Below, piece by piece: positions 26,848 to 35,401 of a DNA stretch of 64,000 nt (position 1 is its first letter; each line of letters starts with the position of its first letter). The notes below the pieces were generated by a model, which did no database searches, was not told where the DNA came from, and saw only the letters and a list, made by a program, of their open reading frames with translations. A program made the position numbers and the translations under genes. The DNA comes from Bryobacterales bacterium (lineage in GTDB: Bacteria; Acidobacteriota; Terriglobia; Bryobacterales; Bryobacteraceae), in NCBI GenBank assembly GCA_020854055.1, contig JADZGD010000149.1, positions 1 to 64,000 on the forward strand, read 5' to 3'.

Positions 26848-28623
26848 TTGAGACACCACCAGAAATTCCAGTTGCTACTGACCGTGCTGGTCACCATGAT
26901 CCTGCTGCCTCTCATGGGGCTTGCGGCGCGGCCGGTGCCCGAACGCAGCCTCGCCGCGCAGTGGCTCCAAAAGATGACGCTTCCGGAGAAGGTGGCTCAA
27001 CTCATTGTGGTGCCATGTTATGGCGATAACCCGTCAATACGATCAAAGCAGTTCCGCAACTATCGGAACTGGGTTCGGAGCCTGGGAGTGGGTGGGTTCA
27101 TCGTCGTGAATCGCGTCGTGCGCGGCAGCGTGCAATCCGCTGAGCCGTATGCCATGGCGGCCTTCCTCAATCGTATGCAGAAGTTGTCGAAGCTGCCCCT
27201 GCTCGTAGCTAGCGACTTCGAGCGGGGTGCTTCGATGCGTGTGGATAACACGGTAAAGTTCCCGCACGCGATGGCTTATGCCGCCGCCGGCGACCCCGGC
27301 GCCACCCGTTGGCTCGCCTCGTTTACCGCCGAAGAGGCCCGGGCGATGGGCGTTCACTGGATTCTGGTGCCGGATGCCGACGTGAACAACAACCCGGACA
27401 ATCCGATCATCAACATCCGCTCCTATGGCGAGAACCCTCAAATGGTCAGCCGTCACGTTCGGGCGTTCATCGAGGGAGCCCACCTCGATCCGAAATTTCG
27501 TGTGATGACCTCCGCCAAGCACTTTCCCGGACACGGTGATACGGCGATTGACAGCCACATCGGACTGCCGCGCCTGGATGTTACACGCGAGCGCCTGGAT
27601 CGGTTGGAACTGGTGCCCTTTCGTGAGGCAATCAGCGCCGGTACGGATTCCATCATGAGTGCGCATATCGCGCTGCCTGCGCTCGACCCCTCCGGAGTTC
27701 CGGCCACCATTTCCAAGCCCGTGCTCACCGGCCTGTTGCGCAAGGACATGGCATTCAAGGGCATCATCGTTACCGATGCCATGGACATGAAAGCGCTGGC
27801 GCAGCAGTTCGGCCCTGGGGAGGTATCGGTTAGAGCTGTCGAGGCGGGCGCTGATGTCTTGTTGATGCCCGCCAGCCCGGAGGAGGCCGTGCGTGCCATT
27901 CTCGCTGCCATCCGGAGTGGTCGTCTCACCCGCCACAGAATTGAGGAGAGTGCGATGCGGATTCTCGCCGCCAAAGTCCGCCTGGGGTTGGCGCGCCGGC
28001 GGACTGTGGATGTGGAGTCAATCAACGATGTCATCGATTCGCCGGAGGCTGAGGCTCAGGCACAATCGGTGGCCGACCGTGCCGTAACACTGGTGAAAAA
28101 CGAGTCTGCGGCGGTGCCGCTGGCATCGCCGGGCAACACCTGTTTCGTGGTGCTGGCCGAGAGCCGCTATTCGCGCCATGGGGTGGTGCTGCTCGACGAG
28201 GTTCGCAAGCGTGCGCCGGAGGCGTTGACGATCGCGCTTGAGGCCGGAGCGCCCGACGCCATCATTGACCAGACGATTCATAAGACCGCGGCGTGCGGCC
28301 AGGTGGTAGTAGCGGCGTTTTCTTCCGCTGCTGCCTACAAGGGAACCGTTGCGCTGGGCGGCGGCTTTCCTCGGCTGTTGGGGGAATTGACCAAAGGCCG
28401 TCCGCCGGTAACCCTGGTGGCTATGGGAAATCCGTATCTGCTGCGCGACTTTCCGAACGTAGCGGCCTACCTGGCAACCTTCAGCACTGTACCGCCCTCT
28501 GAGGTTGCCGCGGTGAAAGCACTGTTTGGCGAGATCCCTATCCAGGGCCGGATGCCCGTGTCGATACCGGGGTTGGTGGCGTATGGCGACGGTATCACCA
28601 TTGCCGCCGGCACGGTGCACTAA
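26848..28623 (+). CDS. Glycoside hydrolase family 3 protein (beta-N-acetylhexosaminidase-like)
   Basis: This exported GH3 enzyme carries a C-terminal GH3-C-like domain. The open frame begins at TTG 26758, but TTG 26848 gives a normal signal peptide (basic start, then LLLTVLVTMILLPLMGLAA), so I use that; the true start is uncertain. NagZ-type motifs are KHFPGHGDTAIDSHIGLP (KHFPGHG with the His/Asp dyad) and IIVTDAMDM, which contains the nucleophile Asp. Such enzymes release N-acetylglucosamine from peptidoglycan fragments or chitin-like substrates. The last ~200 residues form the second domain (VTLVKNESAAVPL, VVLAESRYS), seen in longer Bacteroidetes/Acidobacteria forms. Confidence 0.88.
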   Translation: MRHHQKFQLLLTVLVTMILLPLMGLAARPVPERSLAAQWLQKMTLPEKVAQLIVVPCYGDNPSIRSKQFRNYRNWVRSLGVGGFIVVNRVVRGSVQSAEPYAMAAFLNRMQKLSKLPLLVASDFERGASMRVDNTVKFPHAMAYAAAGDPGATRWLASFTAEEARAMGVHWILVPDADVNNNPDNPIINIRSYGENPQMVSRHVRAFIEGAHLDPKFRVMTSAKHFPGHGDTAIDSHIGLPRLDVTRERLDRLELVPFREAISAGTDSIMSAHIALPALDPSGVPATISKPVLTGLLRKDMAFKGIIVTDAMDMKALAQQFGPGEVSVRAVEAGADVLLMPASPEEAVRAILAAIRSGRLTRHRIEESAMRILAAKVRLGLARRRTVDVESINDVIDSPEAEAQAQSVADRAVTLVKNESAAVPLASPGNTCFVVLAESRYSRHGVVLLDEVRKRAPEALTIALEAGAPDAIIDQTIHKTAACGQVVVAAFSSAAAYKGTVALGGGFPRLLGELTKGRPPVTLVAMGNPYLLRDFPNVAAYLATFSTVPPSEVAAVKALFGEIPIQGRMPVSIPGLVAYGDGITIAAGTVH

Positions 28624-28665
28624 TCGCCATGGGCTCTGTGGGAGAATTTCTATTGGAGGGAGACC

Positions 28666-29364
28666 ATGCTCGAAATTACCTGGTTAGGCCATGCCACGTT
28701 CCAGTTCCGTCTCGAGAGCGGCGAAGTCTTCCTGATGGACCCGTGGACGGATGGAAATCCGTCATTTCCTAAGGGGCACACGTTCGATCGAGTCGATGCG
28801 ATCCTGGCCTCCCACGGGCACTTTGATCACATCCACGACGTGATTCCGCTGGCAAAGAAATTCTCTGCGCCGGTGGTGGGTATCTTCGAACTCTGCAAAT
28901 GGCTGGAATCGAAAGGCGTGCAAAATACCGCTGGTATGAATAAAGGCGGCACGCAGCAGGTGGGCCCCGTGGCAGTTACCATGACCCACGCGCTGCACAG
29001 TTGCGGCATCCTCGATGGCGATCGGATCGTCTATGGAGGAGAGGCCTGCGGTTATGTTCTGCGTTTCGCCGGCGGGCGTAGCCTCTACTTTGCCGGCGAT
29101 ACCAACGTGTTCTCCGATATGGCGCTGATCCACGAACTTTACCGGCCGGATCTCTCGTTTCTGCCGGTCGGCGATCACTTCACAATGGGTCCGCGCGAGG
29201 CGGCGCTGGCCGCCAAGCTCCTCAAGTCACCGCGGGTAGTACCGATGCACTTTGGCACATTTCCAGCGTTGACGGGCACTCCGAGTGCGCTGGCCGGGAT
29301 GCTCGGGCCGGACTCGCCAACCGATGTGTGGACACTCGAGATCGGTAAGCCGGTCGAATGGTAA
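28666..29364 (+). CDS. UPF0173-type metal-dependent hydrolase (MBL fold)
   Basis: This 232-residue metallo-beta-lactamase-fold protein has GGAGGGAG just upstream of the ATG. Metal ligands are visible in ASHGHFDHIHD (HxHxDH), the later histidines THALHSCG and FAGDTNVF (Asp), and PMHFGTFPALTG. UPF0173 proteins are UlaG-like; the physiological substrate is unknown. It overlaps the start of ogt by seven bases. Confidence 0.93.
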   Translation: MLEITWLGHATFQFRLESGEVFLMDPWTDGNPSFPKGHTFDRVDAILASHGHFDHIHDVIPLAKKFSAPVVGIFELCKWLESKGVQNTAGMNKGGTQQVGPVAVTMTHALHSCGILDGDRIVYGGEACGYVLRFAGGRSLYFAGDTNVFSDMALIHELYRPDLSFLPVGDHFTMGPREAALAAKLLKSPRVVPMHFGTFPALTGTPSALAGMLGPDSPTDVWTLEIGKPVEW

Positions 29365-29879
29365 TCTGGACCGAGATCGAACCGGCTCCCGGATGGCGGC
29401 TGCGCCTGGCCGCCTCTGACGAAAGCCTGCGCCTGGTGAATTTCGTTCGTGCTGGTAGCGCGGCTGAGACCGAACTGGCCCAACATTTCGGTACTGAAGT
29501 CTTGCGGCAGCAGGCCGATGCGGAGATTTTCCGCCAGGCCGCGAGCCAACTGGAGCGCTACTTTCGGGGCGACCTGCGTCAATTCGCGCTCCCCCTGGCG
29601 CTGCGCGGCACGCCGTTTCAACTGCGCGTCTGGGCTTTGTTGCAAACCATTCCATACGGTGAGACATGCAGTTATCGCGAACTGGCCGGGATGGCCGGTA
29701 TTCCGAAAGGCAGTCGCGCCGTGGGACTTGCCAATGGAGCGAATCCGGTTGCCATCATCGTACCCTGCCACCGTGTCATTGCGAGCAACGGAAAACTTCA
29801 GGGATACGCCGGCGGATTGGCTGCAAAGAAAATGTTGCTCGATATCGAGGCGGGCCGGTTCACGCTCGCGGGCCTTTGA
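29358..29879 (+). CDS. ogt: Methylated-DNA--protein-cysteine methyltransferase
   Basis: This suicide DNA repair protein removes O6-methyl groups from guanine. The 173 residues carry the acceptor site IVPCHRVI with Cys137, the DNA-binding helix GSRAVGLANGANP with the arginine finger, and the preceding SYRELAGMAGIP. Translationally coupled to the upstream hydrolase (ATGGTAA overlap). Its 3' end overlaps that of waaA-lpxK on the other strand by 20 bases. Confidence 0.95.
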   Translation: MVIWTEIEPAPGWRLRLAASDESLRLVNFVRAGSAAETELAQHFGTEVLRQQADAEIFRQAASQLERYFRGDLRQFALPLALRGTPFQLRVWALLQTIPYGETCSYRELAGMAGIPKGSRAVGLANGANPVAIIVPCHRVIASNGKLQGYAGGLAAKKMLLDIEAGRFTLAGL

Positions 29880-32130
29880 CCAGTGCCAGCAGTTCATCGG
29901 GCCGGTCGATTTCAATTCCGATTCGCAGCCAGAGGATTCGTGCCGGCGGAAGCACCTCCGGCAGGTTCATCGCGTCCTTCTCTGTGGTGAGCAGCGTCGC
30001 CCCTGTCAGAAGCGATAACTCCTTGGTGGTGTAACGATGGTGATCGCCGAAGGCATGACAAGCGCGTGGGCGGCAGCCAATCGTCTCCAGCGTTTGCCAG
30101 AATGAAGCTGGATTAGCCAGCCCGCAGAATGCCTCGGCGCCGGATAGCGCTGTGTCCAACGGCAACTCCTGCTCCGTGCGCGCATCCACCCAGGATTCCG
30201 CCTTGACACGACAGTAAAAGATTGGGGCATGGGGATTATGCATGCGCAGCGTGCGCTCAATGGCCTGCCTCGGCCGGCGGGCGGCACGCGTAATTACGAA
30301 TGCGCCGGCCCGCGCCAGCGCCGTGAGGGGTTCGCGCAATCGGCCGGCTGGAACGATGCGGCATCCGCCGAAAGGATCGAGCGCGTCGATCATTACAATG
30401 TCCAGATCGCGTGCAAGTTGGGTATGCTGCAGCGCGTCATCCAGCAGCAGAAGCTTCGGGCCGAAACGCTGTTCCATCCGCCGGCCCACCAGGTAGCGGT
30501 CTGCTCCGATGCCCAACGGCACATCCTTGTCGCGGAGAAAGATCTGCGGTTCGTCGCCGGTGAGTGAAACCGGCGCCGTGTCGCCGGGTGCAAACAGGCT
30601 GGCAGCGGTGCCCGTCTGCCGGCGGTAGCCGCGCGTAACAATCGCAGAGCCAGACACGTTCCGCGCAAGCCAGAGCACGAACGGGGTCTTTCCCGCTCCC
30701 CCCAAGGTGAGATTGCCGATGCTCACCACCCGTGTATCCAGGCGCCGCGGAGCAGGCCGCAATCGCGCGCCAACTCGCCATACCCACGTGAGTGGCGTCA
30801 GTAGCGGATATCCGGGGGCCGCCGGAATCGAGTCCTGCTCCAACCCGGCCACCGCCTCGGCGATTCGTACTGCCGTTCCACGTCTTGCCTCGGCCAGCTT
30901 GCGGGCGCGTTCGCCAATCTCCCGCGCGGTTGCAGGATCGTTGAGCAGGCTGGCTACCGTCTTGGCCAGCGCCGCAGGCTCCCGGACCTCCACCATCGCT
31001 CCACCGGCCAGAAACTCCGCTGCGATTTCCGGGAAGTTCTCCATGTGCGGTCCGCAGATCACCGCCTTCGAAAAGAACGCCGGCTCAAGAATGTTGTGCC
31101 CGCCCCGCTTTGGGAATGTGCCACCCATGTAAACCACGTCCGCGATTGTGAACAATCCGGAGAGTTCGCCCATGCTGTCAAGCAGCAATACCGCCGCCCG
31201 TTCCATTCCTGTCAGGCAGGAACGCCGGGCATGGGCGATTCCCGCGGCTTCGAGCTTCGAAGCTGCCACATCGAACCGCTCCGGACGCCGCGGAACCAGG
31301 ATCAGCAGCAGGTTTGCGAAGCGCTCTCTAAGTTCAGCGAATGCTCGAATCACGATATCGTCTTCGTCCGGATCGTCCGCCTCAGCCGGGGGCATGGTGC
31401 TGGCGGCTATCCAGATGGCCGAGGGCCGATTTCGCTCGACAAATTGGGCTACGACCGGTGGAATTGAGTGCTGTGGAGTGAAGTCATACTTCAGGTTGCC
31501 AGCTACTTCCACTTGCTCTGCTCCCAGTTCGCGGTAGCGGGCAGATGAGATCTCCGTTTGTGCGAAAACCTTGTCCGGCAGCGCGAGAACCGGTCGAAAG
31601 AACCATCTGAAGCGCCGGTAACGAGGCATGGCCCGATCCGAGATGCGGCCGTTCACCACCAGCAGGCGCGCTCCTGCACGGCGGCTCTCACGGTAGAGAT
31701 TAGGCCAGATCTCGGTCTCTATGATCACTACCACGGATGGGTGGAGAGCGCGCAGCGTCCGGCGCACAGCACAGCAATAATCCAGCGGCGCATAAAAGAT
31801 TGAATCGGCCAGGGCAGCCAACTTCAGGTTGGCCATCGCACGGCCGGCTACGGTGGAACAGGAAACATGCAGCTTTATGCCTGGTAACACGTTCCGAAGT
31901 TGTATCAGCAGGGGGATGGCGGAAAGGACCTCTCCCACCGATACGGCGTGTACCCAGATACCCCCCGGGATCGTCTGATGAACTGCGGCTGGTAGTATTC
32001 CCAGCCGTTCGGTGAAGTGATGGATGTAGCGGCGGTCCCGCAAACCGCGAGCAGCGAAATACAATAAGACGAAGGGGGCGGCGATCACCTGGATCGCCCG
32101 GTAGAGAAAGTAGATGACGTTACGTTCCAA
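29860..32130 (-). CDS. waaA-lpxK: Fused Kdo transferase (WaaA/KdtA) and tetraacyldisaccharide 4'-kinase (LpxK)
   Basis: One 756-residue chain joins two enzymes of Kdo2-lipid A synthesis at the inner face of the inner membrane. Residues ~1-425 are WaaA: an N-terminal membrane anchor (NVIYFLYRAIQVIAAPFVLLYFAARG), HAVSVGEV, ETEIWPNL, NGRISDR and GGTFPKRGGHNILEPAFF. Residues ~435-756 are LpxK: SIGNLTLGGAGKTPF (Walker A, 478-482), TRGYRR, GADRYLVGRRM, LLLDDALQHTQLARDLDIVMIDA and TTEKDAMNLPE. LpxK phosphorylates the 4' position; WaaA then adds Kdo. The start is TTG 32130; upstream codons are antisense to the next gene. The 5' end overlaps the divergent gene at 32114 by 17 bases. Confidence 0.92.
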   Translation of the reverse strand: MERNVIYFLYRAIQVIAAPFVLLYFAARGLRDRRYIHHFTERLGILPAAVHQTIPGGIWVHAVSVGEVLSAIPLLIQLRNVLPGIKLHVSCSTVAGRAMANLKLAALADSIFYAPLDYCCAVRRTLRALHPSVVVIIETEIWPNLYRESRRAGARLLVVNGRISDRAMPRYRRFRWFFRPVLALPDKVFAQTEISSARYRELGAEQVEVAGNLKYDFTPQHSIPPVVAQFVERNRPSAIWIAASTMPPAEADDPDEDDIVIRAFAELRERFANLLLILVPRRPERFDVAASKLEAAGIAHARRSCLTGMERAAVLLLDSMGELSGLFTIADVVYMGGTFPKRGGHNILEPAFFSKAVICGPHMENFPEIAAEFLAGGAMVEVREPAALAKTVASLLNDPATAREIGERARKLAEARRGTAVRIAEAVAGLEQDSIPAAPGYPLLTPLTWVWRVGARLRPAPRRLDTRVVSIGNLTLGGAGKTPFVLWLARNVSGSAIVTRGYRRQTGTAASLFAPGDTAPVSLTGDEPQIFLRDKDVPLGIGADRYLVGRRMEQRFGPKLLLLDDALQHTQLARDLDIVMIDALDPFGGCRIVPAGRLREPLTALARAGAFVITRAARRPRQAIERTLRMHNPHAPIFYCRVKAESWVDARTEQELPLDTALSGAEAFCGLANPASFWQTLETIGCRPRACHAFGDHHRYTTKELSLLTGATLLTTEKDAMNLPEVLPPARILWLRIGIEIDRPDELLALVKGPRA

Positions 32131-32740
32131 TTGCCTGGTTTTTCTGTCGGGCCTGGCGCTGCTGCAAGCCGGGCTCGCCGCCGACAACACCGGCGCCGAT
32201 GTCTTCAAGCCCGGTCCGGCTAACTCTTATCCTAACCATCAAACCAGCGAAAAGGTGACCATTGCGGCGGTGCCTTATGACACCGCGAATCTGGCCAGGC
32301 AGGCGTTCGGCAAGGCGGAGCCTCAAAAACACGGAGTGTTGCCAGTGCTGCTGGTCATCCGGAACGACTCTGATAAGGCGCTGCGGTTTGACAACCTGAT
32401 CGTGGAACTGATTGGACCGGACCGGCAGAAGATTGAGGCCACTCCCGCGGACGACATTCGCTACATCGGTGGGGGGAAGCGGCCCAAGGAACGTAAACTC
32501 CCGTATCCGATCCCGTCCGGCAAGCGAAAGAACCCTCTCGACGTGTGGGAGATCGTCGGCCGGGCGTTTTCGGCAAAAATGTTGCCCGCCGGCGACTCCG
32601 CCAATGGGTTCATCTATTTTCAGGGCGTACTGCGGCCGCAATCGACCATCTACCTTACTGGAATTCGTGAAGCGCAATCCGGCCGGGAGTTGTTGTACTT
32701 CGAGATTCCGATCGAGCCGGCCGGCTACAGTTCAAAGTAG
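32114..32740 (+). CDS. Exported protein of unknown function
   Basis: This 208-residue protein has a signal peptide (MTLRSNCLVFLSGLALLQAGLA). The mature part has one immunoglobulin-like stretch (GVLPVLLVIRNDSDKALRFDNLIVELIGPDRQKIEATPADDI) and IYFQGVLRPQSTIYLTGI near the end. I do not recognise the family; this style of exported beta protein is common in Acidobacteria. It is divergent from waaA-lpxK, with overlapping 5' ends, and its last 16 bases overlap the last gene of the phage-like cluster. Confidence 0.7.
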   Translation: MTLRSNCLVFLSGLALLQAGLAADNTGADVFKPGPANSYPNHQTSEKVTIAAVPYDTANLARQAFGKAEPQKHGVLPVLLVIRNDSDKALRFDNLIVELIGPDRQKIEATPADDIRYIGGGKRPKERKLPYPIPSGKRKNPLDVWEIVGRAFSAKMLPAGDSANGFIYFQGVLRPQSTIYLTGIREAQSGRELLYFEIPIEPAGYSSK

Positions 32741-35394
32741 CCGCTGCGGGAACGTCCTTTGGACTGGCTCAAGTCAGAACCAATGAGGCAGTACTGATCT
32801 AAGGCGAACAACACGGCGGATTCCACGCCGCTCTCTAGCGCGGTGGCGACTTCCTTGCTCCACGGAGTCGATGGGTCGGAAATCCCCACTAGATGACTGC
32901 GCTGTGTCCATGGAAATCCAACCTCGCTGCCAAACAGAATCGACGAGCGCGCCAGGTTTAGATCACGCTGAAGCGTAAATGTGAAACTCTCGGTCTTCAG
33001 GCAATCCAGGCTTGCGGCAGTCCAGAACTCGCCGGCGAAATTCACCGCTCGGTTGAAGGCCGTCGAATTGACATCCGTCGGATAGAGAACCTCGAAGCGG
33101 CAATCGGGATAGCGCTGCTTCACAAATTGCATTAGTTGGACGGTGAACTCGCCGGCCAGCCGCCGGTAAACACCGGTTTCGTCCTGATACTCTGCCGGGT
33201 CTACGCGCTCATTCGGTATCCTTCTCGCGGTCCGGCCAAACTCGGTGGAGAATACCTGGTCCGTGTAGGCGTCACAAAATGGCATGCCGGAGCCATCATC
33301 TGGAAAGTACCACCATTGCACCTCGCCAAACTGTAGGTAAGGACGCACGCCGGCCTCCACCATCAACGTGGCGCAATCCAGGTAGACTTGCCGCCAGAAA
33401 GCGATACTCGTTGGCGAAAAGTTTGTCTGGATCGCTGGCGTCTGTAACTGTACCGGGTTTCCGCTTGGATACCGCTGGGCAATGCCGGCTTCCGCGCTGG
33501 GGTCGCCGTGTTGTAACTCCATGCTAAATGCGCATGTGGCCCCAATGCCTAGGTTATCCAGTGCACGCAGGTACGCCCGGGTCCAATCTCGCGCCGCCCG
33601 GTTCATTCGAGGCTGTGCGGTTAGGTCCGTCCTCCATACGCCATCCACTCCGGCTTGAACCGTCTCTGGCGTGCCGGAGAATGCAGGCCCGCCTCCGCCC
33701 ACACTCACATCCACCTGATTGCCCGCGGCGCCCATCATTCTCGCTTGAATCGAGAGCGCCGCTTGGGAGGCGCTCGCCCAGACCGAAGTGTAGCCCTGGT
33801 TCAACCGCAACGACAATGCCGTGGCGATTGTCTCCGCGGTATCGCCAGGGTGTACCAGGTGCTCAATCCGGCCGCCAGCCAACTGCAGCACAACGGTCGA
33901 ATTTGGCTCGGGATTTCCGCTGAAACTGATTCTCTTCACCGCGTATCGAAAGCCGTTCGGAGCAATCTCATAAAACCACAGCGCCCCGACATAGTGATTA
34001 GCGCGGCCGGTGAATCCGAGAGACCGGAGCATTCCAGCCGTCCTCTCTGCGGGCAAGGCGATAGCGTGGTCGGTATCCCAGTCCGTCGCTAAAGTGCAGC
34101 GCGCCAGCTTCGCGCACTCTGTCAGCTCTTCGCTTGGCACGGCGGCTTCAAAATAGTCGAAGAACACGGTCTCCGTGCTGGCGCCATCATGGCGCAATGT
34201 CACGACATGAGTGCCAACGGAAAGCGGGCCAAGCGGAATGCGAACCAAGGTGTCTTCGCCGGCCAATCCAAGATCAATCCGCGTCTCCACCCCATCGACC
34301 GTGACCAGAAGTGGCCCGCCACTCTCCGCGCGGCGCGTGCCAAGAAAACCAATCGAAGACGTAGCGGTGGCAAATCGAATCTCCGCTGACTCGCCAGGGA
34401 TGGACGTAAATGCGAGCGAGCCGCCGGAAAAATTGCCATGGGCGATTTGCCAGCCGGAACTCAAGCTCACTTCCGCTGAGTCATTCTCAAGACGCCTTGA
34501 TTCAGGTCCGGCTAATTTGTAGCGGCGATTGCTGCCGGAAACCGTCCAGTTTGATACCTCGACTTCGAACTCGGTACGCTCAAACTCGGCTGGTTGCAGG
34601 TCTGCCGCATACGTCCACCGCATTTTGCGAACCCTATCCATCGGGAACGGAAACTCGCTGAACGGCAGCTCGATATGCCACCGTGCCGGCGAACTGCCGC
34701 CCTGCAGAGTTTGTATCGGGTGACTCCACTGTTCAGAGGCTGCTCCGGCCACATAGCTGTATACGCCGATTCGATTTCCGTTTGAGCCGGCGCTACTCTC
34801 TTTTGACTCTAGCCGAATCTTCGCGCCTTCCCACGTGGCGCTCAGATAACGTGAGGAGCTATTGATGCTCCTTCCAATCTGCTCGATGACGCTATCTATC
34901 GTATCGTCGTAGTAGTTCTGGTGTGTATAGTGCTCCCCGCAGAAAGCGAGTCCGGCATAATCGCCTTGAGTGATCGTTCCGCTCAATTCAAATTCGCACC
35001 AGGCATCTTGGTAACTACCTTCGCATGGCGTCGCATAGTCCCGCAGTAGGACCAGGTACGGGTCTGCGCCGCTCGCATCAGTCCAGACTCGCAGATAGGG
35101 CCACGGTTCTGCCGGGTACACGTCGGAGTCGATGGGAACACAATTGACCCTTCGCTCGTCATAGCTCAGAGTCAGGCCACTCAAATCGCCATCCGGCAGA
35201 TTCCGGAACCAAGGGTGTTCAAAGACATTATCGCGGTTCCACTCAACTACCGCCCAGTCAAATTGCTGCCGCCAACTACCTGACACCACAAAACCCGAGC
35301 TACTTGCACCGCTCATTGCGGCAATCGCAGACGGCCGTTCAAAGTAACACTGCAGATCCTGATCCGGGCGCAATTTTTCGAGATGCTCAGCCAT
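32725..35394 (-). CDS. Phage tail protein with sheath-like repeats and C-terminal TIM-barrel-like domain
   Basis: An 889-residue protein, last in the particle cluster. The N-terminus has ASSSGFVVSGSWRQQFDWAVVEWNRDNVFEHP. Two similar modules resemble a small domain of phage tail sheath-like proteins: DDTIDSVIEQIGRSINSSS...GSNGNRIGV, and GDTAETIATALSLRLNQ...GAAGNQVDV. Between them is a beta-rich region. The last ~350 residues look like a glycosidase-type TIM barrel (RDWTRAYLRALDNLGIGATCAFSMEL, YLQFGEVQWWYFPDDGSGMPF with a Glu in GE, RFEVLYPTDVN). It may be a host-contact or wall-binding tail fibre. GAGGGCGGA precedes the ATG. Its 3' end overlaps the convergent exported-protein gene by 16 bases. 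Confidence 0.75.
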   Translation of the reverse strand: MAEHLEKLRPDQDLQCYFERPSAIAAMSGASSSGFVVSGSWRQQFDWAVVEWNRDNVFEHPWFRNLPDGDLSGLTLSYDERRVNCVPIDSDVYPAEPWPYLRVWTDASGADPYLVLLRDYATPCEGSYQDAWCEFELSGTITQGDYAGLAFCGEHYTHQNYYDDTIDSVIEQIGRSINSSSRYLSATWEGAKIRLESKESSAGSNGNRIGVYSYVAGAASEQWSHPIQTLQGGSSPARWHIELPFSEFPFPMDRVRKMRWTYAADLQPAEFERTEFEVEVSNWTVSGSNRRYKLAGPESRRLENDSAEVSLSSGWQIAHGNFSGGSLAFTSIPGESAEIRFATATSSIGFLGTRRAESGGPLLVTVDGVETRIDLGLAGEDTLVRIPLGPLSVGTHVVTLRHDGASTETVFFDYFEAAVPSEELTECAKLARCTLATDWDTDHAIALPAERTAGMLRSLGFTGRANHYVGALWFYEIAPNGFRYAVKRISFSGNPEPNSTVVLQLAGGRIEHLVHPGDTAETIATALSLRLNQGYTSVWASASQAALSIQARMMGAAGNQVDVSVGGGGPAFSGTPETVQAGVDGVWRTDLTAQPRMNRAARDWTRAYLRALDNLGIGATCAFSMELQHGDPSAEAGIAQRYPSGNPVQLQTPAIQTNFSPTSIAFWRQVYLDCATLMVEAGVRPYLQFGEVQWWYFPDDGSGMPFCDAYTDQVFSTEFGRTARRIPNERVDPAEYQDETGVYRRLAGEFTVQLMQFVKQRYPDCRFEVLYPTDVNSTAFNRAVNFAGEFWTAASLDCLKTESFTFTLQRDLNLARSSILFGSEVGFPWTQRSHLVGISDPSTPWSKEVATALESGVESAVLFALDQYCLIGSDLSQSKGRSRSGYFEL

Positions 35395-35401
35395 TCCGCC
35401 C

